A stretch of DNA of 64,000 nucleotides from positions 1 through 64,000 of the forward strand of contig JADDOH010014650.1 in the NCBI GenBank assembly GCA_016648135.1. The letters run 5' to 3'. Origin of the DNA: Agrypnia vestita. Lineage: Eukaryota; Arthropoda; Insecta; Trichoptera; Phryganeidae. Below are positions 11,254-21,295 of the stretch, one piece after another. Numbering within the stretch: position 1 is the first letter of the stretch; the number at the start of each line of letters is the position of its first letter. Under the pieces are notes generated by a model, which saw nothing but the letters and a program-made list of their open reading frames with translations, had not been told where the DNA came from and searched no databases. The translations under genes and the position numbers were made by a program.

Positions 11254-12016
11254 AGCCATGTATTCACTAGGGGACAAATCGCGAAACATTCCGCTCGACA
11301 TGTCGCATCAACATCTACGCTCATGTTTCGGGGACAATGACGCGGTCAATTGACGTGTACACACCGGGACTCGCATATCTTGTCGCGGAAATGTCATCCG
11401 ATGAGGTTATGGATGACAGCTGCGGTATCACATTTGGCGAAAACGGGGTTCCGCGCAATTCGAAATGTTTTTTTGGGTCGCAATTTCAAATTAACGAGGT
11501 TTTACTGTAGTAAATTGAATATTATTAAAAACAAGGTCCTTTTTGCAAATAATTATTGTTTTCCAGACGTCATGGAAATATATCGCTCTATGAGGTTATG
11601 ATGATAGCCGCGTATCTGTTTATGTTAATGAGTTTATCGAAAAGTAAGAGGAGAAAAAAGAGGAGAATGCGAAATTATTAACTGCAAAGAGAAAGAAGGA
11701 CGGACATTCTATGCGATCTTCGATCGATACAGCTCGATGAGTTCGAGAACGATTTCGTTTCCCCGCATTGTCATCTTGACAGATACAGCGCATGCGTATT
11801 CACTTATAAACATACCACGTGGTACTGACGCTCCGCGGAATGTTGCAGTGAGTACGCTCGGGTACCGTGCGCATGGCAACGTTGCCACGGCACGTAGAAA
11901 TGCCGCGCTATGTCGTGCGCGAGGTCGCGGAACAGTGCATGACGTTGCAACGTCACGTAGACTCTATGCCGCGCATGCTGTTGAGGGACAATTTGTCCCC
12001 TAGTGAATACATGGCT
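11254..12016. mobile_element. PIF/Harbinger-type non-autonomous element (763 bp)
   Basis: A 26-bp perfect terminal inverted repeat starts AGCCATGTATTCACTAGG and is mirrored at the right end. It is flanked on both sides by TTA (11251-11253 and 12017-12019), the 3-bp TWA target duplication typical of PIF/Harbinger. The right half is rich in CG dinucleotides, unlike the AT-rich surroundings. I recognise no transposase in the interior, so it would need one from elsewhere. Confidence 0.85.
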
Positions 12017-12361
12017 TTATGCTTTCGCTCATTGTCATAACTCCACACGACGCGCAACATCTGAAATGCTCTCGTTCATCGTCGACTTTATTTTATCATG
12101 TCGCGTCTAGTGATGGTCAAACCGTCATTTTAACCGGTTACCTACACACGGAACAGTTATTTGAGATTTGTATCCGGTTGGATGTAACCGTGGTCTAGTA
12201 TCGACGATTTGGCATCTAATTGCGAAAATAAATTACCAATCATCGTCAATATTTTGAGTACATTGCATTTTTACATTAGAGGGATCGTCGTTAATCAAGA
12301 TACATTATAGATGTCTCCCAGATACGATGCTATTTGTATGGCAAAACATGTATGAAAGTCA

Positions 12362-12742
12362 ATATGAATTATAGAAGTCTCACAGAGACGAAGCTATTTA
12401 TATGAGAAAAGAGTATAGCAGTCCCTTATACGACGGCCCAGGACTTACAATCTACGTGAGCCGGCTTTCATCGTAAGAACATCCACACATTATCACATTT
12501 TTGAAACTTGTATGTGCGTTCCAATTCCAGTAACCTTCCATACATTAGATTGGACTTTGCTAGAGACATCTGTGGTCGTTTCTCATGAAACAGTATACAT
12601 ACATAGATTTCGCAGCTGGTAGAGTGATCACTTAAGCCAGCTCATACAGGTTGTAAGCCAAGGGCCATCGTCTAAGAGACTTCCATACACGTTTCTCATA
12701 TAAATGGCTCACTCTCTGTGAGACGTCTATAATTCATCTCAG
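12362..12742. mobile_element. inverted-repeat miniature 'T' (CTCACAGAGACGAAGC family), copy 1
   Basis: The left end GAATTATAGAAGTCTCAC, then AGAGACGAAGC and TTTATATGAGAAA, is mirrored at the right by TTTCTCATATAAATGGCT, then CTCTGTGAGACGTCTATAATTC. Inner blocks (CTTACAATCTACGTGAG and its inverse) extend the symmetry to roughly 100 bp per side. Related ends occur at 12290, 13859, 20826, 24545, 41710 and 62430. No coding capacity; class unknown. Confidence 0.7.
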
Positions 12743-12980
12743 TTAAATAATAATTCCGCAGTGGAAAAATCCAGTAATTGTGTTATAGGAACATATATAT
12801 AAAAATATTATTAATGTATGAAAAGGCGATCTATATTTAAAAAAAAAATGAAATAATTTTCAGGCGTACTCTAGTGTATATGTTAGTATTAAACATTAAG
12901 AATAATATTGTTTCTTGTTCTATTTCTCGTAGTTTTTGAAAAAATCCAAAAAATTTTTAGAGTTAAGAATGACATTCTTT

Positions 12981-13370
12981 TTACTCCCTTTATATTAACT
13001 CGTGGCGCCTGCTTGTCTTCTTGTCTGACGAAAAAACTTTGGATCCATTTTAAACCCCTTTCCCGTTCAATCGAGCTGAAACTTTGCAAGCAGATCTATC
13101 AAATTTTCGTTAAAAAAAATTAATAAATTTTTGGATTTTTCAAATTTTGAATGGTTTTTTCATACAACTTATTAAGTTGTATGAAAATATTTCAACGCGT
13201 CTGGTAGACGTGAAACCTGAGTATAGCATAATTTTGGATTTTTGGATATTTTTTATTACTCCCTTTCGTAGCGTCACCCGACTGAAGCCCAACGCGTAGG
13301 TTAAGCGAAAAAAAAATGTTTCAACTAGTAAATGAGATAATAAAAACTTGGTTTTTATGGGTTACTTTTT
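12981..13370 (+). repeat. dispersed repeat 'F' (about 500 bp family), copy 1, diverged
   Basis: Begins TTACTCCCTTTATATTAA then CTCGTGGCGCC and ends with AAAACTTGGTTTTTATGG then GTTACTTTTT. The same start, middle (CTATCAAATTTTCGTT) and end occur at 29890, 32803 and 59068. This copy has a different centre and a second TTACTCCCTTT at 13254. It runs directly into a PLE end. Class unknown. Confidence 0.7.
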
Positions 13371-13406
13371 TTGCATTGTTAGTACTACCACACACTGATC
13401 ACATCA

Positions 13407-13447
13407 GCTCTGATGATGGACCCTGCAATGGTTTCCGAAACGTCAGC
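13407..13447 (+). ncRNA. hammerhead-like motif in a PLE end
   Basis: In order: GCT (stem I), CTGATGA (core), T, then GGACC-loop-GGTTTCC (stem II with a 2-nt bulge), GAAA, the palindromic two-base-pair stem III AC/GT, C, and AGC closing stem I. This is the strand order of a type I hammerhead ribozyme with a loopless stem III; cleavage would follow the C of GTC. An extra T lies between the core A and stem II. Downstream blocks (CCAGAGAGGTCAC, TATCCCAGAAAA) recur at 34570-34790 and 55870-55990. PLEs are known to carry hammerhead motifs; activity here is not shown. Confidence 0.6.
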
Positions 13448-13734
13448 CAGAGAGGTCACATATACACGGCAGAATATCCCAGAAAACTATACACAAGATT
13501 CTGAACGGCCGTGAAAATCTGAGACTTTAAAAATGAGAAACAATTTTTTTTTCAATTTTGTATTGCGAAAGAAGATTATTTTCCGTGTATTGGTACAAAA
13601 AAATCAATAATGCATTTTGATAATTTTTTGATATTTGATAAATTTTTTTACCATTTAAAAAACAGAAAAAAAATAATTTACGACCTCGGAAGAAATAATC
13701 AGTCCGGCCTTCAACCCCGCGGTGATAGGACGCT

Positions 13735-13790
13735 CTCCTGATGACGCTGGATTCTTATCCTAAGTAAGTCTTCTTCGGCGAAACGTCGAG
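13735..13790 (+). ncRNA. hammerhead-like motif, second family
   Basis: CTC (stem I), CTGATGA (core), C, GCTG paired with CGGC (stem II, about 26-nt loop), GAAA, palindromic AC/GT stem III, C, GAG closing stem I. A relative lies at 54236-54302 on the minus strand and a degenerate one at 62548. The sequence 30-40 bases upstream (AGAAATAATCAGT) is shared with 62518, so this is a dispersed element end. As in the first family, one extra pyrimidine follows the core. Confidence 0.55.
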
Positions 13791-13858
13791 ATTTGCTTCT
13801 CAATGAAATTATACGGTTCCTATAGAATATCCGTTTCATTTAACACATAAATATTTAG

Positions 13859-14370
13859 TGTATATTATAGATATCTCACAGAGACGAAACTGTATTAATT
13901 ATGGGAAAGTAGGTATAGAAGTCATTTGGGTGTAACAGGACTTATGACCTGTCTTTTTATGGTTGGCTTAAGTGATCACTTTACACAATTGTAACATTCG
14001 CCATTTCCACCCATGATAGAATATACCATGCTTATTCATTTTTTGGAAGTTGTATATATGTTCAAATTGCGTGAAAAGCTTTCATATATGAGTTGTAAGC
14101 GCCTTTTCCATGCGGCCTGTCCAAAGCCATTTTCATTCCCCTAAATCCCCACAGATGTCGCTAATGAGAAAATCTACATTGATTACGGAATTTTGGGAGC
14201 AATATACTTTATTGTGTGTAATGAAATTCATCCGAATACTTGCATTACACTAGGATACGCCAGGAAATATTATTTCCAATTTTTGTTAAATTCCTTTTTT
14301 TACCAGTATTTACAATTTATTTTTATTATTTTTTTACCAATTATTTTTTTACCAGTAAGATTTGAACAAA
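13859..14370. mobile_element. inverted-repeat miniature 'T2', copy 1, right end altered
   Basis: From 13859 to about 14285 it closely matches the element at 20826-21295, including the left terminal block TGTATATTATAGATATCT. The right inverted terminal block is missing and replaced by a T-rich stretch with repeated TTTTTTTACCA. After it the homology resumes at GATTTGAACAAACTCA, as at 21350. Confidence 0.7.
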
Positions 14371-14649
14371 CTCAAAATATTCTGAACATAAATATTTGGT
14401 AAAAGTCCGAGCTTACGTAGGGACCGTCGATTTGAATTACGAGAACGAAAAATTTAAACCATCATCCATGTTTTGTAATGCTGATTGTCTCGCGTTGGGG
14501 GTGCCAGGGTGGTTTTGGATCCTCCTTATGTTTCAATAAAAAAGCAATAAAACAAGCGTTAAAAATTTTTGTAAAATTTCTCCCTGCAGTAGGTAACATT
14601 TCCATCGACGTCTACCTAAAATTCCGCAACCGAAAAAAATCGAATCGAA

Positions 14650-15240
14650 AATATCGACCCGTTTCTAAGCCGACCGGCGGCGCTTTCCACCGCCTCCTAT
14701 ATGTCCGTCGGCACGTCACGTGAAAGCGGTACCTACCCACCTACCTACTGCGCGCGGTGGAAATTGGGTCGCATTAACTAACGGGAAGCTTAGAGCCTTG
14801 TGGGGCAATGCCCTCCGCCAGCGGAGGTGCCCAGCTAGCTGGCCAGAGGCCGACGCGGCGGCGCGAAGTGGCGTTTTGTGATTATCGTTGTTCCGCACGA
14901 AAGTGCGCGTTGCGCGTCATTTCATTTCCAGGAAAATGCTTCCGTGTGCGATTTGATAATTTACGCACGCCCAGGTCTCCCAGGGTTAAATGGAGTTCAG
15001 CCGTCCCGCTTTCTATGGGGACCCCGAATCGGAGAAGAGGGACCCGCCACACAGCCGGGGCCGTTCTGTGATCAATAGGTCCTATATCTGCCCTTTCGCC
15101 ACCCATGTTCGGCATTCTTTTAATGCTTAAGTGGCCGTACTCGCCGCCCCGCTGACACTCGTGGGAAAGCGAGCGGGACGGGGAGGCGTCCACACACAAC
15201 CTCTTCTCTGCCGCCGAGGCGCAGAAGACAAATGACAATT
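14650..15240. other. GC-rich island with repeat 'R' copy 2
   Basis: GC-rich and CpG-containing, in contrast to its surroundings. About 15030-15125 carries the dispersed repeat R (GGGACCCGCC, GGGGCCGTTCTG, CTTTCGCCACCC). ORFs on both strands overlap one another and none has a recognisable motif, so I do not call a gene. Confidence 0.45.
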
Positions 15241-15419
15241 GGAACATACTTATTATCCATTAAGTGGGAATTACAAGTAAAAAAAATGCTACAGTAATGT
15301 ATAAAATCAATATTGGACACAGTGTGCTTCAGAGTGTTATACTGCGGACCCCGAATTAGAGAGAAAAGGGTAGTAAGACCAGAAGAAACACAGGAGAAGA
15401 CGATAGGAATTAAGGAATA

Positions 15420-15800
15420 AGGCCTTCTTCTTCTTTTTATGCCCTATCCGTTCAGAGGACGTTGGCTATATCAGGTTGCCTATGAAAACTGTATAACATC
15501 CATCACCGTGATTTTTCCTGGGAAAATGTAACGAGGTAGTTTCCCGTTGCTTTCCTCGTCGCAGTATTGCAACCGGTTAGTAAATACGTTATCAGTGCTT
15601 GCAAAACTTTGATACCAAGCCGTACCGAATTTACTGTTCTCCGCTCTGATTGCTTTCTATACAACTGATGCTTTGGATCAGTGGATCTCCCCATCTGTGA
15701 CCTGTCTCTCTTGGGAGGCCTCTCTGGTAGTTACATTACCGACAGCACAGCTCTCAAAGTCTCTTCATCCCGACAGGATGGAGATCCCATAGAGGAGGCC
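15420..15800 (-). repeat. probable RTE-like LINE 3' region
   Basis: On the minus strand the block ATAGCCAACGTCCTCTGA is followed by a purine-rich AAGAAGAAGGCC end, as at RTE-like 3' ends (compare the GATAGCCAACGTCCG block of the fragment at 36698-37235). Upstream on that strand is a 63-codon ORF containing RKATGNYLVTFSQ. I could not tie it to a defined domain, so the element class is inferred from the tail only. Confidence 0.4.
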
Positions 15801-15913
15801 TATGAACACTATATTTTTGAGTATGTTCAAAAAACAAAGCGTATACCATGAATGTTGGGATTTATAACAAGAATTACTCATGACAGCATATTTGCTGAAA
15901 ATCCGCGGGAATG

Positions 15914-15965
15914 GTTAACCTAAACCTGACCTAACCTAACTTAACCTAACCTAATCTAACCTAAA
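15914..15965 (-). repeat. telomere-type (TTAGG)n run
   Basis: A run of CCTAA pentamers with a few variants (CTTAA, TCTAA), in 5-base register through most of its length, about ten units. TTAGG is the usual arthropod telomere repeat. Being short, imperfect and internal, this is an interstitial remnant and not a chromosome end. Confidence 0.75.
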
Positions 15966-16708
15966 AATCTAAAACATGGTTTCTGTCAGAGGCGTTCGGG
16001 AAATATTTAGAAATAATCCGTACCTAACTTGAATTTCTATCAAATGAATCCAAATATATACACATATATAGTAATATTCACAATTATTATATTACACTAG
16101 CCCGCGAAAATTTACGGGTGATAATAATAATTGATAACGACCCTTGTGTGACTGCGAAATATTAGCCGCACGTTGATAGCAGCTTTTCACACTCTAATTA
16201 TCTAAAGTTATCATTCCAGCAAGTTACAGACAGACAACGATCTCATTATGTATATTTATATTAGATAGATTTTTATATATCGTAATATTCTAACTGAAAT
16301 ATTTCATTAACATTTATTTCGCAAATATATTAGCGTAGCAAGTTAGTAAGAACCAAAATGGATAAATTTAATACAATGTGATTAATTTCCTATATGTATT
16401 GATTTACCTTCCACGAAACAGCACATTTTTAGATAAATCATAGTAAGATTTCTCTGGCCTCAAATTGTCGCAATTTCGTTTTAAAATGTCTCAAAAAACA
16501 ATTGGGATCCGGTCCGGTGGTCGCGAGGAAATTAAATTCTTATGAGTTTATCTTGTTTGTCTTGTGAGTTGTTTAGTAGACTCACAGAGTACCATTCCTT
16601 GTCCGCTCAGCTATATTCTTGAGTTTAATCTTGTTCAACTTTATTAATTAAGAAAATTCAGAGTTTAATAATTCAAAACATTTTAAGCTCACACAAAACA
16701 TAAAAGCA

Positions 16709-17104
16709 AAACAAAGACGAGCTCTCAGTGTGAAAGCGAATATGCTGTGTAGAAGGTTTCGTCTTTGTAGCACCGCTGTAAAAAGAACGCTCTTCCTTGC
16801 CTTCTGTGCAACGTTATATACATGTGAACTCTGGACAAATTATAAAAAGAGCAGCATAGAAAGACTTCGCATACAATATAACAACGCCTTTCGTATGATG
16901 TTTGGCCTTCCCAGATACTGCAGCGCTTCCGGTATGTTCACTGAGGGGCGTGTTCCCAACTTTGCAGCCCTCTTAAGATCCAGGGTGGCAGGGATGAGGG
17001 AAAGGATATACAGCTCCGGAAATATCCTTATCCTGGAAGCCCGTCTTACTCCAGCATCCAGCATCGATGCACACTGGAGAAAGATACTGGCCCCGCATAA
17101 TTGA
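16709..17104 (+). pseudogene. RTE-like LINE reverse transcriptase C-terminus
   Basis: An open frame of about 130 codons after 5' truncation. It reads QRRALSVKANMLCRRF, TLFLAFCATLYTCELW, RIQYNNAFRMMFGLPR and CSASGMFTEGRVPNF. This is the conserved C-terminal domain that follows the polymerase in a common insect RTE-like family. The stop at 17102-17104 is probably the natural one. The 3' untranslated part is split by mariner copy B and resumes after it. Confidence 0.75.
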
Positions 17105-17142
17105 CTTGCCATCGCTCGCTAAAGCCGATATTTTACCATATA

Positions 17143-18427
17143 TTAGGTCCTAACATATGAAATTGACGTTTTGCCGTACTGGCAAATTTGATCTCAAATA
17201 TCTTCTCTTTGGTTAGGAATACCAAATCCAAATTTATACAGCTATTTACTTATGTATTTGTGTTTTGAAAATTATAATTCATTTGTTTTTTCCTCAATTG
17301 TTTTTTTCTTTGCGTCACTCAGTTTATAAAATGAAAAACTTGAAATATCGCGTTATTTACGAGTACGAGTTCCACCGTGGCACCAGTGCTGCAGAAACGG
17401 CTCGAAGGATTAATGATGTGTATGGCGACGGTGCCGCAAAAGAAAACACAGTGCGTTTTTGGTTCCAACGTTTTCGTTCTGGAAATTTCGACCTGCATAA
17501 CAAGCCCCGTGGACGGCCGGAGACCAAAGTTGATAATGAAGAATTGAAGGCTATTGTGGAAGCGGATCCATCGCAAACCACATCCGAGTTAGCTGCAGGC
17601 TGCGGTGTTAGTGATAAAACTGTTTTAATCCACTTGAAGCAAATTGGTAAGGTGAAAAAGCTTGAAAGGTGGGTACCTCACGAATTGAGTGAAGCAAATC
17701 AACAAACGCGCGTTGACTGCTGCGTTGCATTACTCAACCGGCACAATAATGAAGGGATTTTAAATCGAATCATTACCTGTGATGAAAAGTGGATCCTGTA
17801 CGATAATCGGAAGCGCTCATCGCAATGGCTGAACCCTGCCGAACCAGCCAAACCATGCCCCAAGCGAAAATTGACTCCAAAAAAGTTACTTGTGAGCGTT
17901 TGGTGGACTAGTGCTGGTGTCGTTCACTACAGCTTTCTTAAATCTGGCAGACGATTACGGCAGATGTCTATTGTCAGCAACTGCAAACCATGATGGAAAA
18001 GCTAGCTGATAAACAACCGAGGCTGGTTAATCGCTCTAGGCCACTGCTGCTTCATGATAACGCTAGACCACACACTGCACAACAGACGGCTACCAAATTA
18101 GAGGAGCTTCAATTGGAATGTCTAAGACATCCACCGTACTCTCCGGACCTTGCCCCAACAGATTACCATTTTTTTCGAAATTTGGATAACTTCTTGCAAA
18201 GGAAAAAACTCAACTCCGATGGGGCAGTCCAAACCGCCTTCAAAGATTTTATTGATTCCCGTCCGAATGGTTTTTTTAGTAGTAGGATCGATGAACTACC
18301 TATGAGATGGCAAAAGTGCATAGATAGCAATGGTACATACTTTGATTAAATAAATATATTATAATAAAAAAAAATCGGCTTTATGTTCCTCCCATACTAA
18401 ACGCCAATTTCATATGTAAGGACCTAA
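17143..18427 (+). mobile_element. mariner transposon, copy B (1285 bp), nested in a LINE
   Basis: Same inverted ends as copy A, flanked by TA (17141-17142 and 18428-18429). It lies in the 3' untranslated region of the RTE-like LINE. Ends appear intact (left end has CCTAACATATG for CCTTACATATG), so it could still be moved by transposase from copy C. Confidence 0.95.
17331..18349 (+). pseudogene. mariner transposase, frameshifted (copy B)
   Basis: Starts at the ATG equivalent to copy C. A one-base loss at about 17945-17947 (CTGGCAGACG for CTGGCCAGACG) ends the N-terminal frame shortly after, at residue 220. The second half, with the second and third catalytic Asp, is open in another frame to 18349. 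It also carries substitutions relative to copy C, for example His for Gln near residue 60 and Ser-Ser-Arg for Ser-Lys-Gly near the C-terminus. The first catalytic Asp and WVPHELSE lie before the break. Confidence 0.93.
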
Positions 18428-18429
18428 TA

Positions 18430-18604
18430 TTTCTTTACATTACTTTTAATACTTCTCTTCTATTTTATATGATTTTACTATTTCTCTTTTGTTTTATATA
18501 ATATTTTTAATGTGTGTATTTTCTTTTATATGGAATGTGTGGGATTGCACGAACCTCCCCACATTCTGGAATAAAGCTATATTTATTTATTTATTTATTT
18601 ATTT
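18430..18604 (+). repeat. 3' UTR and (TTTA)n tail of the split LINE
   Basis: Contains GAACCTCCCCACATTCTG, the poly(A) signal AATAAA (in GGAATAAAGC), and a tail of ATTT repeats to 18604. It is in the right place and orientation to be the continuation of the LINE interrupted at 17142. That assignment is inference from position and from the tail type. Confidence 0.65.
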
Positions 18605-18711
18605 AATTGTTTATTACTGGCGAGCCGCATCCGCATACGGATTTATATTTTCACGCTTCTGACAATGCCGTCTTCCATAATCCCTTTTAAAAGCGATTTA
18701 AGGGCTGACAC

Positions 18712-19359
18712 CAAGGTTGCCAACTATACTGTTAAAAACAGTATCATACTAGTTTTCACTACATTATACTTTTTACTGTTGAACAAAAATAAAGTATACA
18801 AAATACTGCGTTCAGCATCAAAATGCGTAACACTATAAAATTCAGACTTAGACGCTCGCACATTTTTTTTTATTTAGTCAGAGGGCGTTCAGTGCAGCGC
18901 AGCCACAAACAAATCACATAATGGAGTTTCAGAACGCATCAGAAGACAAATATTTTCTTGAAATGAGTACTGGCCAAAAGTGGAGCCATTTATTGGTAAA
19001 CACCTCGGAAGAATTTAAAAATATTACTAAAATTGTCTCATATCTACTTTCTGTTCCCGCTACCTCTGAAAGAATTTTTTCAGTAATGAATGCAGTGGCG
19101 GGAGCAATTATAAATAAAATTTAAAAAAATGAGCTCCTCATTTATTTTAATTTTAGTTATAATTGTGGTGTTTTGTATGAAGTTTTTAAAAAAAGTGTAA
19201 ATTAATAAGTTGTGCGAGAAGCTCTAAAAAATATGTATTTGAAACATTCAATAAATAAAATACTGTTCATTTTTCTAAAACACTATTTGATATTCTTCTC
19301 AGACCTAAATTATCGAATTAAATAGACCTTATTTCTTGTAAAAAAATTTGACAACCCTA
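18712..19359 (+). mobile_element. hAT element with 8-bp target duplication (648 bp)
   Basis: Flanked by the exact 8-bp direct repeat GCTGACAC (18704-18711 and 19360-19367). The ends are short and imperfectly inverted (CAAGGTTGCCAA at left; the complement of the right end is TAGGGTTGTCAA). An 8-bp duplication and such ends are typical of hAT. Only the C-terminal tip of a transposase is present, so this is an internally deleted copy. Confidence 0.85.
18921..19124 (+). pseudogene. hAT transposase C-terminal dimerisation domain, remnant
   Basis: A 67-codon ORF ending the hAT element. It contains IVSYLLSVPATSERIFSVMN, which matches the hATC dimerisation signature (small hydrophobics, P-A-T-S-E-R-x-F-S). 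A full transposase would have several hundred more residues with the catalytic core and a BED zinc finger, all deleted here. The ORF start may simply be where the deletion junction falls. Confidence 0.75.
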
Positions 19360-19404
19360 GCTGACACCACCTTGAGGCATCAAAAAATACAACCATAATC
19401 ATTT

Positions 19405-19510
19405 TTTTGACGTAATTATTCATCATCATCACTCTTGTCTTTACAACCCCCCTTCCTCCACTCGTCTTGGTTTAGAGCCAGCTCTTCTTTCCAGCAGTCT
19501 TTGAGGACTT
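19405..19510 (-). pseudogene. LINE 3' end with (GAT)n tail
   Basis: On the minus strand the sequence translates as DKVLKDCWKEELALNQDEWR, close to the KDISALELRNWRELALDRDEW C-terminus of the fragment at 60815. It ends in GATGATGATGAAT repeats. Heavily 5'-truncated. Confidence 0.6.
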
Positions 19511-19559
19511 TATCATTATTATTATTACATATATATTAAATAAAACATATCATTATTGT

Positions 19560-20075
19560 GAAGCTGCAATTTCAGAACAAAGCTTAGAAAAAACATACAG
19601 AAAAATAAAATTAACGAAAAAATATTTTACCTACTACCGGAATTCGAACTAACGGACCTCCACCCTAATCGGGAATGGCGCGTTATCCAATTTCGCCACG
19701 GCAGCTTTATAAATTAACGTAAATTATATGTGGGGTATAAAAGCAAAGGCAGCAATATCCGAAAAATCAAAACAACGTTTTGAATGTCACTGAGGATTAC
19801 TAATTGAAAATGTACTGAATTATAGATTTTATGAATCTAACCTTTCGAAAATCATGTTTCATATAAATTTATATGCTAGTTTCCCATACAATCTCAAAAA
19901 TCAGTACACTATAAATTAATAATCCTCTGTGACTGCATTAAGTTTTTTTACATATACCTATTTAGTCTCTTTTTAATTGATTAACACACATATTATTGTT
20001 GGTTTGAATCCCGGTAAAATATTTTTTCGTTAATTTGATTTTTCTTTATGTCTTTTCTAATTGATTAATAAAAAT
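19560..20075. mobile_element. tRNA-module retroposon relative, two divergent units
   Basis: A left-facing tRNA-like unit (about 19640-19710, B box AGTTCGAATTC on the minus strand) has a tail running left. A right-facing partial unit with B box GGTTTGAATCC (about 20003) has the tail AATATTTTTTCGTTAATTTG running right. Between them, blocks at 19786-19825 and 19893-19934 form an imperfect inverted repeat. The tRNA head differs from the 2-8 kb family but the tail is shared. I could not find a target duplication. Confidence 0.6.
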
Positions 20076-20089
20076 TTGTATATAATTCT

Positions 20090-20345
20090 TCTTTTTCTTC
20101 TTCTTCTTCTTCTTCTTATGCTGGCAGGAGGCCTCTAGGGCCTGTTTGTGCAGAGTTTGCCGCCTCTTTTGATGCGGATTCCCCTCTGTCTTTCCATCTT
20201 TTCGTCTTCCAGTCATTCTCACTTCTCCTTTCTGGTTTCCCATCTAGAGCAAGGTTTGGGGATCCATCCACCTTGTCTCTCCAATACCTTCTCCTTTGTC
20301 TCTCTCATCTGACACCATCTTGAATACCTTTGACATCAACAAGGC
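20090..20345 (-). repeat. RTE-like LINE 3' end with (AAG)n tail
   Basis: On the minus strand a purine-rich region encodes GRRKDGKTEGNPHQKRRQ and ends in an AAGAAG tail (20088-20116 on the plus strand as CTTCTT). This layout matches RTE-like 3' ends elsewhere in the window, such as 4990-5030. Only the last part of the element is present. Confidence 0.5.
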
Positions 20346-20825
20346 ACAACTAAATTTCCGTGTGACAGACCTGGCATGAACTCATTTAAATGTTTGTGAT
20401 TTTACTGCCATTTCGAAAATTTGTGTAATCCTCATCTATTTCCGTAGTGGTTCTATACACCGCCGCATCGAGTAAGGCCATTATAAGTAGAATATGTATG
20501 TGTGTGTGTGCTTGCGTGTGCGCGATTGTGTGAGTGCACTTTATAATCTGCACGTGAGTGAAAGAGCCCGAGAGTGACTGTCCCAGGATGAGTGAGAGTG
20601 ACAGAGTTACACGCGCAGGTGTCGCCAACTGCAAGATATCGAAATCTTTCGATTCAATGAACAAAATGCAAATTATCATGCCAGAGGAGAAACAAAAGTA
20701 TCCCAATGTAGAATAATTGAAAAGGTGAGTGAATACGTTAGACTATGTGATTATGGAGAATCCCCATCCCCGATAATAATAATAATTTCGAATGTCTATC
20801 CGTAACCGTAACTAAAATCCAGTAG

Positions 20826-21295
20826 TGTATATTATAGATATCTCACAGAGACGAAACTGTATTAATTATGGGAAAGTAGGTATAGAAGTCATTTGGGTGT
20901 AACAGGACTTATGACCTGTCTTTTGGTTGGCTTAAGTGATCACTTTACACAATTGTAACATTCGCCATTTCCACCCATGATAGAATATACCATGCTTATT
21001 CATTTTTTGGAAGTTGTATATATGTTCAAATTGCGTGAAGCTTTCATATATGAGTTGTAAGCGCCTTTTCCATGCGGCCTGTACAAAGCCATTTTCATTC
21101 CCCTAAATCCCCACAGATGTCGCTAATGAGAAAATCTACAATTGATTTACGGAATTTTGGGAGCAATATACTTTTATTATGTGTAATGAAATTCATCCGA
21201 ATACTTGCATTACACTAGGATACGCCAGGAAATATTATTTCCAACTTTCCCATAATTAATACAGTTTCGTCTCTGTGAGATATCTATAATATACA
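20826..21295. mobile_element. inverted-repeat miniature 'T2', copy 2, complete (470 bp)
   Basis: About 51 bp at the left (from TGTATATTATAGATATCT to ATTATGGGAAAG) is mirrored without mismatch at the right (21245-21295). The interior is non-coding. Homology with the 13859 copy continues past the right end to about 21385, so the true element may be longer. No clear target duplication; class unknown. Confidence 0.7.

Noticed and set aside
12110..12200. hAT-like start GTGATGGTCAAACCG with ACCGGTTAC blocks
   Set aside because: Some inverted words (AACCGGTTACC, TCCGGTTGGATGTAACCG) are present, but no matching ends or 8-bp duplication were found.
14878..15247. Overlapping ORFs on both strands in a GC-rich island
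   Set aside because: Mutually overlapping, no domain, and part of the island is the dispersed repeat R.
20500..20525. Alternating TG/CG run
   Set aside because: Simple sequence with no supporting structure.
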